Origin: Flavobacteriales bacterium
GTDB lineage: Bacteria > Bacteroidota > Bacteroidia > Flavobacteriales > Flavobacteriaceae
Reading direction: 5' to 3'
Assembly (NCBI GenBank): GCA_026996605.1
Contig: JALWLE010000031.1
Location: 1 to 64,000 of the forward strand
DNA: 64,000 nt
Of the stretch, positions 8,660 through 20,400 are shown piece after piece; position 1 is the stretch's first letter, and every line of letters begins with the position of its first letter. Under the pieces are notes generated by a model. That model saw only the letters and a list, made by a program, of their open reading frames with translations, had not been told where the DNA came from and searched no databases. The position numbers and the translations under genes are program-made.

Positions 8660-8733
8660 GCCGATGTAGCTCAGCTGGCTAGAGCAGCTGATTTGTAATC
8701 AGCAGGTCGTGGGTTCGAGTCCCTCCATCGGCT
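8660..8733 (+). tRNA. tRNA-Thr (UGU anticodon)
   Basis: A complete cloverleaf: acceptor GCCGATG / CATCGGC, D-loop with AGCTCAG, anticodon stem GCTGA / TCAGC around loop TTTGTAA (anticodon TGT), and T-arm with GGTTCGAGTCC. CCA is not encoded. First of four tRNAs in the thr-tyr-gly-thr-tuf arrangement known from other bacteria. Confidence 0.97.
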
Positions 8734-8756
8734 CTTAATTGAAATATTTACAATAT

Positions 8757-8837
<81 letters not shown>

Positions 8838-8905
8838 CAAAAAGGGAGTAGCTCTTCCGGCGATGTTCGGGTGTTAAAGTAACCTGAAAGTAAAAAAAAG
8901 CTTTT

Positions 8906-8982
<77 letters not shown>

Positions 8983-8988
8983 CGTAAG

Positions 8989-9060
8989 GCCGATGTAGCT
9001 CAGGGGTAGAGCGCTTCCTTGGTAAGGAAGAGGTCACGGGTTCAAATCCCGTCATTGGCT
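8989..9060 (+). tRNA. tRNA-Thr (GGU anticodon)
   Basis: Acceptor GCCGATG / CATTGGC with one G-U pair, anticodon stem CTTCC / GGAAG around TTGGTAA (anticodon GGT), and T-arm CGGGTTCAAATCCCG. It ends 47 bases before tuf, so it is processed from the tuf transcript. Confidence 0.97.
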
Positions 9061-9107
9061 CTAAGGAGAGCTTAATAAAGTAAAAATAAAGATTAAAAAT
9101 TAGTATT

Positions 9108-10295
9108 ATGGCTAAAGAAAAATTCGAAAGAACCAAACCGCACGTTAATATAGGTACTATTGGTCACGTTGACCACGGTAAAACTACATTGACCGCTGCA
9201 ATTACAGAAGTTTTAGCAAACAAAGGTCTTGCTGAAAAAAAAGACTTTGATGCTATTGATAATGCTCCCGAAGAAAAAGAAAGAGGGATTACAATCAATA
9301 CGGCTCACGTAGAATACGAAACGGAAAAGAGACACTACGCACATGTTGATTGTCCGGGTCACGCCGATTATGTTAAAAATATGGTAACAGGTGCTGCGCA
9401 AATGGATGGTGCTATTTTAGTTGTTGCCGCTACAGATGGTCCTATGCCACAAACTCGTGAACATATACTTTTAGCACGTCAGGTTGGTGTGCCTAAAATT
9501 GTGGTGTTTATGAATAAAGTGGATATGGTTGATGATGAAGAATTATTGGAATTAGTCGATATGGAAATTCGCGACTTGTTGAGTTTCTATGAATATGATG
9601 GTGATAATACGCCCGTTATCCAAGGTTCTGCACTTGGTGCTTTGAACGGCGAAGATAAGTGGGTTAAAACAGTTGAAGAATTAATGGATGCTGTTGATGA
9701 ATGGATTCCCGAACCTGAAAGAGATACTGATAAGCCTTTCTTGATGCCTATTGAAGATGTATTTTCAATTACCGGTCGTGGTACTGTTGCTACCGGACGT
9801 ATTGAAACCGGTGTAATCAATACAGGAGATCCTGTTGAGATTTTAGGTATCAGCAATGAAAAATTAACATCAGTTGTAACCGGAGTTGAAATGTTCCGTA
9901 AAATATTAGATCGTGGAGAAGCCGGAGATAACGTAGGTTTGTTATTGCGTGGTATCGATAAAAACCAAATCCGTCGTGGTATGGTTATCGCTGCGCCCGG
10001 TTCTATCACTCCTCACAAAAAATTCAAAGCTGAGGTTTATATCTTGAAAAAAGAAGAAGGTGGTCGTCACACGCCATTCCATAATAACTATCGTCCGCAG
10101 TTCTATTTAAGAACAACTGATGTTACAGGTGAAATTCACTTACCTGATGGTGTTGAAATGGTATTACCCGGTGATAACTTAACCATTGAAGTTGAGTTGA
10201 TTTACCCTGTAGCTATCAACAAAGGTTTGCGTTTTGCAATCCGTGAAGGAGGTAGAACAGTTGGTGCCGGTCAGGTAACTGAAATTTTAGACTAA
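9108..10295 (+). CDS. tuf: Translation elongation factor Tu
   Basis: A 395-residue GTPase that delivers aminoacyl-tRNA to the ribosome. The GTP-binding motifs are clear: P-loop GHVDHGKT near residues 19-26, switch [14 protein letters not shown], and the SALGAL base-recognition loop. Domains 2 and 3 follow with conserved [10 protein letters not shown] and [13 protein letters not shown] motifs. Full length and highly conserved. It is co-transcribed with the four upstream tRNAs. Confidence 0.99.
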   Translation: MAKEKFERTKPHVNIGTIGHVDHGKTTLTAAITEVLANKGLAEKKDFDAIDNAPEEKERGITINTAHVEYETEKRHYAHVDCPGHADYVKNMVTGAAQMDGAILVVAATDGPMPQTREHILLARQVGVPKIVVFMNKVDMVDDEELLELVDMEIRDLLSFYEYDGDNTPVIQGSALGALNGEDKWVKTVEELMDAVDEWIPEPERDTDKPFLMPIEDVFSITGRGTVATGRIETGVINTGDPVEILGISNEKLTSVVTGVEMFRKILDRGEAGDNVGLLLRGIDKNQIRRGMVIAAPGSITPHKKFKAEVYILKKEEGGRHTPFHNNYRPQFYLRTTDVTGEIHLPDGVEMVLPGDNLTIEVELIYPVAINKGLRFAIREGGRTVGAGQVTEILD

Positions 10296-10322
10296 ATATA
10301 GTTCTATAATATAAGTTTATGA

Positions 10323-10352
10323 AATTTGAAGCCCGAAATCGGGCTTCAAATT
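10323..10352 (+). terminator. Perfect hairpin between tuf and tRNA-Trp
   Basis: A 13-bp perfect stem with arms AATTTGAAGCCCG and CGGGCTTCAAATT and loop AAAT. The following CTCTATAA is a poor U-tract, so partial termination or RNase processing ahead of tRNA-Trp is as likely as full termination. Confidence 0.55.
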
Positions 10353-10387
10353 CTCTATAAATTAGGGGAACTAAATTTTCCTGATAA

Positions 10388-10460
10388 ACGGGTGTAGCTC
10401 AGTTGGTAGAGCACCGGTCTCCAAAACCGGGTGTCGGGAGTTCGAGTCTCTCCACCCGTG
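10388..10460 (+). tRNA. tRNA-Trp (CCA anticodon)
   Basis: Acceptor ACGGGTG / CACCCGT, anticodon stem CCGGT / ACCGG around CTCCAAA (anticodon CCA), and T-arm GGGAGTTCGAGTCTCTCC. It lies directly before secE, as in many bacteria. Confidence 0.97.
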
Positions 10461-10491
10461 CAAAATATTATTTAATATTAAAATTATAGCA

Positions 10492-10692
10492 ATGCTTAAA
10501 AATTTTATAGAATATGTAAAAGGCGCTTACGAAGAATTGGTAAAACATGTCGTATGGCCAAAATGGGATGAAGTTTATAAAATGACTATCGTAGTCGCGA
10601 TTTTTTCAGCTATATTCTCTATTTTTATCGGAATCGTCGATTATATATTCAGATATGTATTGCAAGCTTATTATAAGCTGTTAAAAAGCTAG
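10492..10692 (+). CDS. secE: Preprotein translocase subunit SecE
   Basis: A 66-residue protein of the short single-helix SecE type. It has the amphipathic segment with the conserved VVWPKWDEVYKMTIVV motif, followed by one membrane helix to about residue 58. SecE clamps the SecY channel. It lies between tRNA-Trp and nusG in the standard order, 6 bases before nusG. Confidence 0.95.
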   Translation: MLKNFIEYVKGAYEELVKHVVWPKWDEVYKMTIVVAIFSAIFSIFIGIVDYIFRYVLQAYYKLLKS

Positions 10693-10698
10693 TATTAG

Positions 10699-11247
10699 AT
10701 GAGTGAACAAGTTAAAAAGTGGTATGTCGTTAAAGTGATTAGCGGCAAAGAAGCTAAAATACAAAAGCTCATTGAAAATGAAATCCAACGTAATCATTTG
10801 GAAGATTATGTAGGAGATATTCTTGTGCCTACCGAAAAAGTAGTACAAATCAGAAACGGGAAACGTATTCAAAAGGATAAAACCCTTTTTCCGGGTTATA
10901 TATATATTGAGGCAAATTTGTCCGGTGAATTACCGCATGTGATAAAATCAATCCCCGGTGTGATGGGTTTTTTAAGCGGTGTTAAAGGAGGGGATCCTAT
11001 GCCGTTAAGTAAAAAAGAAGTCAATAGAATTCTTGGCAAGATAGATGAATTGGCTATGAATGATGACAATATCGTGATACCTTATAAAGTTGGTGATTCG
11101 GTAACCGTTACCGATGGTCCCTTTAAAGGATTTGATGGTACTATTGAAGATGTGAATAAAGATAGAAAGAAAGTAACTGTTATGGTTAAATTTTTCGGTA
11201 GAAAAACACCACTTGAGTTAGGATATTTCGAGGTAAAAAAAGTATAA
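10699..11247 (+). CDS. nusG: Transcription termination/antitermination protein NusG
   Basis: A 182-residue protein with an N-terminal NGN domain (WYVVKVISGKEAKIQKL, then LFPGYIYIEA and PGVMGFL) and a C-terminal KOW domain (VGDSVTVTDGPFKGFDGTIE near residues 130-150). NusG binds RNA polymerase to couple transcription with translation and Rho. Normal length, immediately after secE. Confidence 0.98.
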   Translation: MSEQVKKWYVVKVISGKEAKIQKLIENEIQRNHLEDYVGDILVPTEKVVQIRNGKRIQKDKTLFPGYIYIEANLSGELPHVIKSIPGVMGFLSGVKGGDPMPLSKKEVNRILGKIDELAMNDDNIVIPYKVGDSVTVTDGPFKGFDGTIEDVNKDRKKVTVMVKFFGRKTPLELGYFEVKKV

Positions 11248-11262
11248 ACTGTTACGCATATC

Positions 11263-11296
11263 AAACTATTAAGCTTCCAAAATAATAGTTTTTTTT
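11263..11296 (+). terminator. AT-rich hairpin between nusG and rplK
   Basis: Stem AAACTATTA / TAATAGTTT (9 bp) with an 11-base loop, running into further T residues. It has the form of a weak intrinsic terminator or attenuator between the secE-nusG pair and the ribosomal protein genes. Confidence 0.45.
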
Positions 11297-11314
11297 GTAA
11301 AAAACATATCAAAA

Positions 11315-11755
11315 ATGGCAAAAGAAATAAGTAAAGTAATTAAATTACAAATTCGGGGAGGTCAAGCGAATCCTTCGCCACCGGTTGGACCCGCATTAGG
11401 TGCCGCAGGTGTTAATATCATGGAGTTTTGCAAGCAATTTAATGCTAGAACGCAAGACAAAATGGGTAAAGTACTACCTGTAGCCATTAATGTTTATAAA
11501 GACAAATCTTTTGATTTTGTCGTTAAAACGCCACCCGCTGCCGTCCAATTGTTGGAAGCGGCTAAAATCAAAAAAGGATCCGGCGAACCAAACCGAAAAA
11601 AAGTAGGCAGTGTCACTTGGGAACAAGTCAGACAAATTGCAGAAGACAAGATGCCCGATTTAAACGCATTTAGCATTGAATCGGCTATGCGTATGGTCGC
11701 TGGAACCGCAAGATCAATGGGTTTAACTATTGATGGTGATAATCCTTTTAATTAA
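11315..11755 (+). CDS. rplK: 50S ribosomal protein L11
   Basis: A 146-residue ribosomal protein with the L11 signatures: [20 protein letters not shown] at the N terminus, the proline-rich TPPA linker, and the RNA-binding C-terminal domain ending in RSMGL. It forms part of the GTPase-associated centre. It is 14 bases before rplA, the standard gene order. Confidence 0.98.
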   Translation: MAKEISKVIKLQIRGGQANPSPPVGPALGAAGVNIMEFCKQFNARTQDKMGKVLPVAINVYKDKSFDFVVKTPPAAVQLLEAAKIKKGSGEPNRKKVGSVTWEQVRQIAEDKMPDLNAFSIESAMRMVAGTARSMGLTIDGDNPFN

Positions 11756-11769
11756 AACGATTTTAGAAA

Positions 11770-12459
11770 ATGGCAAGATTAAGCAAAAAAAGAAGAGAAG
11801 CATTATCAAAATTAGATAAAAACAAAGTTTATACTTTGGAAGAAGCCGCCAAATTAGTTAAAGAAATTTCTAATGCTAAATTTGACGAATCTATTGATAT
11901 TGCCGTAAGATTAGGAGTGGACCCTCGTAAAGCTAATCAAATGGTTCGGGGCGTAGTAACCTTACCGCACGGAACCGGTAAAGACAAAAAAGTTTTAGCT
12001 TTGGTAACACCCGATAAAGAAGAAGAAGCAAAAGCAGCCGGTGCTGATTATGTTGGCTTAGATGACTACCTTGAAAAAATTAAAGGTGGTTGGACAGATG
12101 TCGATGTTATTATCACTATGCCTGCTGTCATGAGAAAATTAGGACCTTTGGGACGTATTTTAGGACCACGTGGCTTAATGCCCAATCCTAAAACCGGAAC
12201 AGTTACTATGGAAGTGGGTAAAGCTGTTAAAGAAGTAAAAGCCGGTAAAATTGATTTTAAAGTGGATAAAACCGGTATTGTGCATGCTGCTATCGGAAAG
12301 AAATCATTTTCTGCTGAGAAACTAAAAGAAAATGCCGCTGAATTGATAACTACTTTAAATAAATTGAAACCATCTGCAGCTAAAGGTACATATATGAAAA
12401 GTATCAGTTTGTCTGCAACCATGAGTCCCGGTATTAAAGTCGACCCTAAAAGTGTCTAA
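11770..12459 (+). CDS. rplA: 50S ribosomal protein L1
   Basis: A 229-residue protein of normal length with L1 motifs including LPHGTGK, the [20 protein letters not shown] block (about residues 120-139) and AAIGKKSF. L1 forms the mobile stalk near the E site and commonly represses its own operon; no clear L1-binding hairpin is evident in the short leader before rplK. Confidence 0.98.
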   Translation: MARLSKKRREALSKLDKNKVYTLEEAAKLVKEISNAKFDESIDIAVRLGVDPRKANQMVRGVVTLPHGTGKDKKVLALVTPDKEEEAKAAGADYVGLDDYLEKIKGGWTDVDVIITMPAVMRKLGPLGRILGPRGLMPNPKTGTVTMEVGKAVKEVKAGKIDFKVDKTGIVHAAIGKKSFSAEKLKENAAELITTLNKLKPSAAKGTYMKSISLSATMSPGIKVDPKSV

Positions 12460-12482
12460 TTAAGACCCTAAAAATCTAATCA

Positions 12483-13007
12483 ATGAGAACAAGAGAACAA
12501 AAAGCTCAATTAATAGAAGAATTAACCCAAAAATTATCTGAGTACGAAGTAATTTATATCGTAGATATTTTAGGATTAAATGCTCAGATAACTTCCGATT
12601 TACGTCGTGCTTGTTATGGTAGTGATGTCAAGTTACAAGTCGTTAAAAATACGATGTTGCAACAAGCCATGGACCAATCTAACAAGGAATTTGGCGAATT
12701 AAGAGAAGTTTTAAAAGGTAATTCTGCATTGATGTTATCCAATGTTGGAAATCAACCTGCAAAAATCATTAAAAATTTCAGAAAAAAGTCTAAAAAGCCC
12801 GTTTTAAAAGGCGCTTGGATTGAAGAATCTGTTTATGTAGGTGATAATCAACTGGACACATTAGTTAGCATCAAATCCAAAGAAGAATTGCTTGGCGAAT
12901 TAATAGGATTGTTACAATCTCCTGCTAAAAATGTTATTTCCGCACTTAAATCAGGGGGTGGTAAAATTGCAGGTATATTAAAAACTTTATCAGAGAAGTC
13001 TGAATAA
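12483..13007 (+). CDS. rplJ: 50S ribosomal protein L10
   Basis: A 174-residue protein. Its N-terminal half binds 23S rRNA (conserved VVKNTMLQQA motif) and its C-terminal helix (near residues 150-174) docks L7/L12 dimers. It follows rplA by 23 bases and precedes rplL. No unusual features. Confidence 0.97.
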   Translation: MRTREQKAQLIEELTQKLSEYEVIYIVDILGLNAQITSDLRRACYGSDVKLQVVKNTMLQQAMDQSNKEFGELREVLKGNSALMLSNVGNQPAKIIKNFRKKSKKPVLKGAWIEESVYVGDNQLDTLVSIKSKEELLGELIGLLQSPAKNVISALKSGGGKIAGILKTLSEKSE

Positions 13008-13050
13008 ATACTTACTTAAAATAAATATTAAACTATAAAAACGATAGAAA

Positions 13051-13428
13051 ATGGCAGATTTAAAAGCATTAGCAGAACAATTAGTTAACTTAACCGTAAA
13101 AGAAGTTAACGAATTAGCCGATATTATGAAAGAAGAATACGGCATTGAACCGGCAGCCGCAGCAGTTGCAGTAGCAGGTCCCGCAGCAGGCGGTGGAGAA
13201 GGTGGTGCAGAAGAGAAAACCGAATTTGATGTAATTCTTAAAGCTCCCGGTTCTTCTAAATTAGCAGTTGTTAAATTAGTAAAAGAGTTAACCGGATTAG
13301 GTCTTAAAGAAGCCAAAGCGGTTGTTGACAGTGCGCCTGCACCTGTTAAAGAAGGCATTTCTAAAGATGAAGCCGAAGGCATCAAAAAATCTTTAGAGGA
13401 AGCCGGCGCTGAAGTAGAGCTGAAGTAG
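13051..13428 (+). CDS. rplL: 50S ribosomal protein L7/L12
   Basis: A 125-residue stalk protein: N-terminal dimerisation helices (about 1-33), an alanine/glycine-rich hinge ([20 protein letters not shown]) and the C-terminal factor-binding domain with [14 protein letters not shown]. It recruits translation GTPases. A strong hairpin separates it from rpoB. Confidence 0.98.
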   Translation: MADLKALAEQLVNLTVKEVNELADIMKEEYGIEPAAAAVAVAGPAAGGGEGGAEEKTEFDVILKAPGSSKLAVVKLVKELTGLGLKEAKAVVDSAPAPVKEGISKDEAEGIKKSLEEAGAEVELK

Positions 13429-13450
13429 TTCTAACATAGAATATTTTTTT

Positions 13451-13491
13451 GGTTTAGGTCTTCCCGATATGAAACGGGATAGACCTAAACC
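13451..13491 (+). terminator. Long hairpin in the rplL-rpoB gap (attenuator or processing site)
   Basis: Outer arms GGTTTAGGTCT and AGACCTAAACC pair perfectly, the stem continues TCCCG / CGGGA past a single bulged T, and the loop is 8 bases. CATTTTGC follows. The rplL-rpoB gap is a known attenuation/processing point in other bacteria, where it sets the ratio of ribosomal protein to polymerase mRNA. Confidence 0.6.
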
Positions 13492-13579
13492 ATTTTGCAT
13501 ATAAAATATGTAATGCTCTTTATGCGCTGATTTTCAGCTGTTTTAACATTTTGATAACCTTTAATTTTGTCCTACCGAT

Positions 13580-16500
13580 ATGACAAATAAAACCCAATCA
13601 CTTCCTATAAAGGATACTAGTAGCAGAATCAATTTTTCATCTGTTAAAAACATTCCGGATTATCCGGATTTGTTAGCTATCCAGTTAAAATCCTTCCAAG
13701 ATTTTTTCCAATTGGAAACCAAACCCGAAAATCGAAATAATGAGGGTTTATACAAAACTTTTCAAGATAATTTTCCGGTAAGCGATACCCGCAACCAATT
13801 CGAATTGTCTTTCCTTGATTATTTTGTTGATCCGCCCCGTTATTCTATTCACGAATGTATAGAACGCGGATTAACTTATAGTGTGCCACTTAAAGCACGC
13901 TTAAAATTGGAATGTAATGATCCCGAACATGAAGAATTTGAAACCGTTGTGCAAGATGTTTATTTGGGCAACATACCTTATATGACACCACGTGGTACTT
14001 TTGTTATCAATGGTGCAGAACGGGTGATTGTATCGCAATTACACCGCTCCCCGGGCGTGTTTTTCGGACAATCCATGCATACTAACGGTACCAAACTATA
14101 TTCGGCACGTATTATCCCTTTCAAAGGATCTTGGATTGAATTTGCGACTGACATCAATAACGTCATGTACGCATATATTGACCGAAAAAAGAAATTACCT
14201 ATTACTACCTTATTAAGAGCTATCGGTTATGAACGGGACAAAGATATTTTAGAAATCTTCGATTTGGCAGATGAAGTAAAAGTCTCTAAAACCGGATTAA
14301 AGAAAATTATAGGTCGAAAATTAGCAGCACGGTTACTTAAAACTTGGCATGAAGATTTCGTTGATGAAGATACCGGAGAAGTGGTTTCCATCGAACGTAA
14401 TGAAATTATCTTAGACCGCGATACGGTTATCGAGAAAGAACATATACAAGACATTCTCGATTCCGGTGCTAAAACAGTTTTATTACATAAAGAAGATATC
14501 TCGCAGTCTGATTTCGCAATTATTTATCATACGTTGCAAAAAGATTCAACCAACTCTGAAAGCGAAGCGGTTGAATACATTTATAGATTATTACGTAATG
14601 CCGATCCACCGGATGATGAAACGGCACGCGGTATTATAGATAAATTATTCTTTTCCGACCAACGCTACAGTTTGGGAGAAGTCGGTCGTTACAGAATCAA
14701 TAAAAAATTAAACTTGGATATTCCGCTCGATGTACAAGTCTTAACACGAGAGGATATTATTACCATTACCAAGCAGCTAATTGAGTTGGTCAATTCAAAA
14801 ACAGAAGTCGATGATATTGACCACTTGTCAAATAGACGTGTAAAAACGGTTGGTGAGCAATTGTCACAACAATTTGGTGTCGGTTTGGCGCGTATGGTTC
14901 GAACTATCAGAGAACGCATGAATGTTCGCGATAACGAAGTCTTTACGCCCATTGATTTGATCAATGCCAAAACCTTGTCATCGGTTATTAAATCCTTTTT
15001 TGGGACAAATCAGTTGTCACAATTTATGGACCAAACCAATCCTTTGTCCGAAATTACACACAAAAGACGTTTGTCTGCATTAGGACCGGGTGGTTTGTCC
15101 AGAGAACGTGCCGGTTTTGAGGTACGTGATGTTCACTACACACATTACGGACGTTTATGTCCTATCGAAACCCCTGAGGGTCCGAATATCGGTTTGATTT
15201 CATCTTTGGCGGTTTATGCCAAAGTTAATGATATGGGTTTTATAGAAACGCCTTATCGAGAAGTTGAAGATGCCAAAGTCAAATATGATAAACCGATCAA
15301 ATATTTGACGGCAGAGGAAGAAGAAGGGATGAAAATAGCTCAAGCAGAAACACCAACGGATGACGAAGGCAATATCATACCGGATCATTTGGTAGCCCGT
15401 GAAGAAGGCGACTTCCCTGTAGTAGATAAAGAAGAAGTGAATTATATGGATGTGGCGCCTAACCAAATTGCGTCTATTTCAGCATCTTTAATTCCGTTCT
15501 TGGAACACAATGATGCCAACCGTGCTTTAATGGGGTCAAATATGATGCGGCAAGCAGTACCTTTATTGACGCCCGAAGCCCCGATTGTAGGGACAGGTAT
15601 GGAGCGCAAATTGGTACAAGATTCCCGTATTTTGATCAATGCCGAAGGCGAAGGCGTTGTTACTTATGTCGATGCTAAAAAAATCATTATCAAGTATGAC
15701 CGTACGGAAGAAGAACGCTTGGTTAGTTTTGATGAGGATGAAAAAGTTTACGATTTGGTTAAGTTTAGAAAAACCAATCAAAATACGACCATTAACTTAA
15801 CTCCTATTGTTAAAAAAGGCGACCGCGTTATCAAAGGACAAGTTTTAACCGAAGGTTATGCCACAGACAAAGGCGAATTGGCACTAGGACGTAATTTGCG
15901 TGTGGCATTCATGCCTTGGAACGGTTATAACTTTGAGGATGCAATTGTGATTTCGGAAGATGTCGTTAGAAATGATTACTTTACATCGCTACATATCGTT
16001 GAGCATGCTTTGGAAGTTAGGGATACCAAATTGGGTCAAGAAGAATTAACCAATGATATTCCTAATGTCAGTGAAGAAGCGACTAAAGACTTGGACGAAA
16101 ACGGTATGATTCGTATCGGTGCTGAGGTGAAACCCGGAGACATTTTAATCGGTAAAGTAACCCCGAAAGGTGAATCAGACCCGACACCTGAAGAAAAACT
16201 CTTACGGGCGATTTTCGGTGATAAAGCCGGAGATGTTAAAGATGCATCTCTTAAAGCATCACCATCCTTGCGAGGGGTCGTTATTGATAAAAAATTGTTT
16301 ACCCGTTCTATCAAAGATCGTCGTAAAACAGCACAAGATAAAGTTAAAATAGAAGAACTCGAAAGAGATTTTGAAGCTAAATATGAATCTTTACGCTTAA
16401 AGTTAATAGAAAAATTATTTGCGTTAGTCAATGGTAAAACAGCTCAAGGAGTTAAAAATGATTTGGGTAAAGACATCTTTCCTAAAGGTAAGAAGTTTAC

Positions 16501-17461
16501 CCTAAAAATGTTAAATAGCGTTCAAGATTTTGAACATTTGACATTGGGCACTTGGACGACTGATAAACACCTTAACGAGTTGATTTCCGAATTGATTAAC
16601 AATTATAAAATCCGTGTGAATCAATTAAAAGGAAACTTGAGACGTGAGAAATTTGCCATTAGTGTAGGGGATGAATTACCCCCCGGAATCTTGAAATTGG
16701 CAAAAATCTTTATCGTTCAAAAACGTAAATTAAAAGTAGGAGATAAAATGGCAGGACGTCACGGAAACAAAGGTATTGTTGCCAAGATTGTCCGCCGTGA
16801 AGATATGCCGTTTATGGAAGACGGTACTCCCGTTGATATCGTGTTGAATCCTCTTGGAGTACCTTCGCGTATGAATATCGGACAGATTTATGAAACCGTA
16901 TTGGGTTGGATTGGTCTGAAAACCGGTAAAAAATTCGCTACCCCTATTTTTGACGGGGCATCAGAAGACGACATCATCGCTTTAACCAAAGAAGCCGGTT
17001 TGCCTGAATTCGGTGAAACCCACTTGTATGACGGTGGTACCGGAGAGCGTTTTGATCAGCCTGCAACCGTTGGGGTTATTTATATGCTGAAACTCGGTCA
17101 CATGATTGACGATAAGATGCACGCCCGTTCAATCGGACCTTACTCATTGATTACACAACAGCCCTTGGGCGGTAAGGCACAATTTGGTGGTCAGCGTCTC
17201 GGAGAAATGGAAGTCTGGGCTTTGGAAGCTTACGGCGCGTCTCATACCCTGCAAGAAATGTTGACTATCAAATCCGATGATGTTATGGGACGAACCAAAG
17301 CTTACGAGTCCATTGTTAAAGGCGAAGTTATGCCCGAACCGGGTATTCCCGAATCATTTAACGTGTTGATGCACGAACTTAAAGGTTTGGGACTCGATGT
17401 CCGTTTGGAAGATAAAGAAGGTAATGATGTTTTGGAAAAAAACAAAACAGATAAATTTTAA
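13580..17461 (+). CDS. rpoB: DNA-directed RNA polymerase subunit beta
   Basis: A 1293-residue subunit forming half of the polymerase active-site cleft. The rifampicin-binding region is intact with wild-type-like residues ([20 protein letters not shown], then [15 protein letters not shown] and [10 protein letters not shown]). Downstream are the conserved [19 protein letters not shown] and [10 protein letters not shown] motifs and the C-terminal [12 protein letters not shown] clamp segment. It starts 151 bases after rplL and 14 bases before rpoC. Length is typical of Bacteroidota. Confidence 0.99.
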   Translation: MTNKTQSLPIKDTSSRINFSSVKNIPDYPDLLAIQLKSFQDFFQLETKPENRNNEGLYKTFQDNFPVSDTRNQFELSFLDYFVDPPRYSIHECIERGLTYSVPLKARLKLECNDPEHEEFETVVQDVYLGNIPYMTPRGTFVINGAERVIVSQLHRSPGVFFGQSMHTNGTKLYSARIIPFKGSWIEFATDINNVMYAYIDRKKKLPITTLLRAIGYERDKDILEIFDLADEVKVSKTGLKKIIGRKLAARLLKTWHEDFVDEDTGEVVSIERNEIILDRDTVIEKEHIQDILDSGAKTVLLHKEDISQSDFAIIYHTLQKDSTNSESEAVEYIYRLLRNADPPDDETARGIIDKLFFSDQRYSLGEVGRYRINKKLNLDIPLDVQVLTREDIITITKQLIELVNSKTEVDDIDHLSNRRVKTVGEQLSQQFGVGLARMVRTIRERMNVRDNEVFTPIDLINAKTLSSVIKSFFGTNQLSQFMDQTNPLSEITHKRRLSALGPGGLSRERAGFEVRDVHYTHYGRLCPIETPEGPNIGLISSLAVYAKVNDMGFIETPYREVEDAKVKYDKPIKYLTAEEEEGMKIAQAETPTDDEGNIIPDHLVAREEGDFPVVDKEEVNYMDVAPNQIASISASLIPFLEHNDANRALMGSNMMRQAVPLLTPEAPIVGTGMERKLVQDSRILINAEGEGVVTYVDAKKIIIKYDRTEEERLVSFDEDEKVYDLVKFRKTNQNTTINLTPIVKKGDRVIKGQVLTEGYATDKGELALGRNLRVAFMPWNGYNFEDAIVISEDVVRNDYFTSLHIVEHALEVRDTKLGQEELTNDIPNVSEEATKDLDENGMIRIGAEVKPGDILIGKVTPKGESDPTPEEKLLRAIFGDKAGDVKDASLKASPSLRGVVIDKKLFTRSIKDRRKTAQDKVKIEELERDFEAKYESLRLKLIEKLFALVNGKTAQGVKNDLGKDIFPKGKKFTLKMLNSVQDFEHLTLGTWTTDKHLNELISELINNYKIRVNQLKGNLRREKFAISVGDELPPGILKLAKIFIVQKRKLKVGDKMAGRHGNKGIVAKIVRREDMPFMEDGTPVDIVLNPLGVPSRMNIGQIYETVLGWIGLKTGKKFATPIFDGASEDDIIALTKEAGLPEFGETHLYDGGTGERFDQPATVGVIYMLKLGHMIDDKMHARSIGPYSLITQQPLGGKAQFGGQRLGEMEVWALEAYGASHTLQEMLTIKSDDVMGRTKAYESIVKGEVMPEPGIPESFNVLMHELKGLGLDVRLEDKEGNDVLEKNKTDKF

Positions 17462-17475
17462 TACAAGCAAAAATT

Positions 17476-20400
17476 ATGGCAAAAAAGAAAAAATATACAA
17501 CTATCAAGTTTGATAGAATTTCCATTGGTTTATCATCACCCGAACGCATCAAAAAAGCCTCGCGTGGTGAAGTTTTAAAACCGGAAACTATCAACTATAG
17601 AACCCATAAACCCGAAAGAGACGGTTTGTTTTGCGAACGTATTTTCGGACCTATTAAAGATTACGAATGTGCTTGTGGAAAATACAAACGTATCAGATAT
17701 AAAGGCATCGTTTGTGACCGTTGCGGTGTAGAAGTTACCGAAAAGAAAGTCAGAAGAGAACGTGTCGGTCATATTGAGTTGGTAGTGCCGGTGGTTCATA
17801 TATGGTATTTTCGTTCATTACCCAATAAAATAGGGTATTTGCTCGGACTGCCTACCAAGAAATTGGAAATGATTGTATATTACGAACGTTATGTGGTAAT
17901 CAATCCGGGACCGGCTGTTGACGAGGAAGGTAATCCCATACAAAAAATGCAATTCTTGACAGAAGAAGAATACCAAGATATTCTTGAAAAATTGCCGGCT
18001 GAAAACGAGTATTTGGAAGATAGCGATCCCAACAAATTTGTTGCTAAAATGGGCGGTGAAGCCATTCGTGACTTATTGGCATCGATCGATTTAGATGAAT
18101 TGTCATACGAATTGCGTCATAAAGCCAGCCATGAAACATCTAAACAACGAAAAACCGAAGCGCTCAAACGTTTACAAGTGGTTGAAGCCTTCCGTAAGGC
18201 AAATGAAAACCGCCCCAACAAACCGGAGTGGATGGTGATGAATATCATACCGGTTATTCCACCCGAATTGCGTCCTTTGGTACCTTTGGACGGAGGACGT
18301 TTTGCTACATCAGACTTAAATGATTTGTACCGTCGTGTCATTATTCGTAACAACCGTTTAAAACGCTTGATGGACATTAAAGCACCGGAAGTTATCTTGC
18401 GTAATGAAAAACGTATGTTGCAAGAATCTGTTGATTCATTGTTTGACAATACCCGAAAATCATCGGCAGTTAAAACAGAATCTAACAGACCACTGAAATC
18501 CTTATCAGACTCGTTAAAAGGTAAGCAAGGACGTTTTCGTCAAAACTTATTGGGTAAACGAGTTGATTATTCCGCACGGTCTGTCATTGTAGTCGGGCCA
18601 AATTTGAAATTATACGAAGCCGGTATTCCCAAAGATATGGCGGCTGAATTATACAAACCTTTTATCATCAGAAAATTGATTGAAAGAGGGGTTGTTAAGA
18701 CGGTTAAATCCGCCAAAAAAATTATAGATCGTAAAGACCCGATTGTTTGGGACATTTTAGAAAACGTTTTAAAAGGACATCCTATTTTGCTCAACCGGGC
18801 GCCGACTTTGCACCGTTTGGGTATTCAGGCATTTCAACCCAAATTGATAGAAGGAAAAGCTATTCGTCTGCATCCTTTGGTCTGTACGGCATTTAATGCG
18901 GATTTTGACGGTGACCAGATGGCAGTCCATTTGCCTTTGGGACCGCAGGCTATTTTAGAATCACAACTCTTGATGTTGGCTTCACAAAATATCTTGAATC
19001 CGGCTAACGGTTCACCGATTACCGTACCGTCTCAAGATATGGTCTTGGGATTGTATTATATCACCAAACAACGCAAAGGGGTTCGTGGTGAAGGTATGAT
19101 TTTCTATTCTCCCGAAGAAGTTAAAATTGCGTTGAACGAAGACAAGATAGATCTTCATGCCGGTATCAAGGTTCAAATTACCGATTATGACGATGATGGT
19201 AACTCTTATGAACATATTGTTGAAACAACAGTCGGACGTGTTTTGTTCAACGAAGTAAAACCCGAAGGTGTACCTTTTATCAATAAAGTTTTGACTAAAG
19301 GTTCGTTAAGAGGTATTATTTCCGATATATTAAAACGTACCGATGTTCCTACAACCGCTGAATTTTTAGATGCCATTAAACAAATGGGTTATTACTATGC
19401 GTTTAAAGGCGGCTTGTCATTCGGGTTGAGCAACATTATGGTGCCGGAAGAAAAGAAACGTATTGTAGCAGAAGCACAAGAAAAAGTGGATAGTATCAAA
19501 GAGCAATATACCGAAGGTATTATTTCGCAAAAAGAACGTTATAATAAAACTGTTGATATTTGGACGACTGCTAATGCCGAATTAACGGAAATATTGATGA
19601 ATCGTATTACCAATGACAAAGCCGGATTTAATTCGGTATATATGATGCTCGATTCGGGCGCAAGGGGGTCAAAAGACCAGATTCGTCAGTTAATCGGTAT
19701 GCGTGGTTTGATGGCAAAACCCAAGAAATCAACAGCCGGTGGGGGAGAAGTTATCGAAAACCCGATTTTGTCCAACTTTAAAGAGGGGCTGTCTATTCAA
19801 GAATACTTTATTTCTACACACGGTGCCCGTAAAGGTTTGGCAGATACGGCATTAAAAACGGCAGATGCCGGTTATTTGACCAGACGTTTGGTTGATGTAT
19901 CGCAAGATGTAGTTGTTAGAGAAGATGATTGTGGTACTTTGAGAGGTATTGAAGTAACGGCTCTTAAGAAAAACAACGATGTGGTTGAAACACTCGGAGA
20001 ACGTATTTTGGGACGCGTAGCACTAGATGATGTTTATGACCCGGATACTAATGAATTAATCATAGCTGCCGGTGAAGAATTTACCGAGGACATCGTTGAA
20101 AAAATAGAACAAACCGCTATTGAATCCGTTGAAGTACGTTCACCTTTAACTTGTGAAGCCAAACACGGTATTTGTGCCAAATGCTACGGGCGTAACTTGG
20201 CAACCGGTGAAATGGTCGAAAAAGGAGAAGCGGTTGGTGTTGTAGCTGCGCAGTCTATTGGTGAGCCGGGTACGCAGTTGACCTTGAGAACTTTCCACCA
20301 AGGTGGGGTTGCCGGTAACGTTTCCGAACAATCCAATATTGCAGCCAAGTTTGACGGTATCATTGATATTGACGAGCTAAAAACCGTTAAAGATGAAGAA

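Noticed and set aside
12990-13385. Minus-strand open frame of 131 codons over rplL
   Set aside because: It lies antisense to a highly conserved ribosomal protein gene, and its alanine/serine-rich composition reflects the L7/L12 hinge codons.
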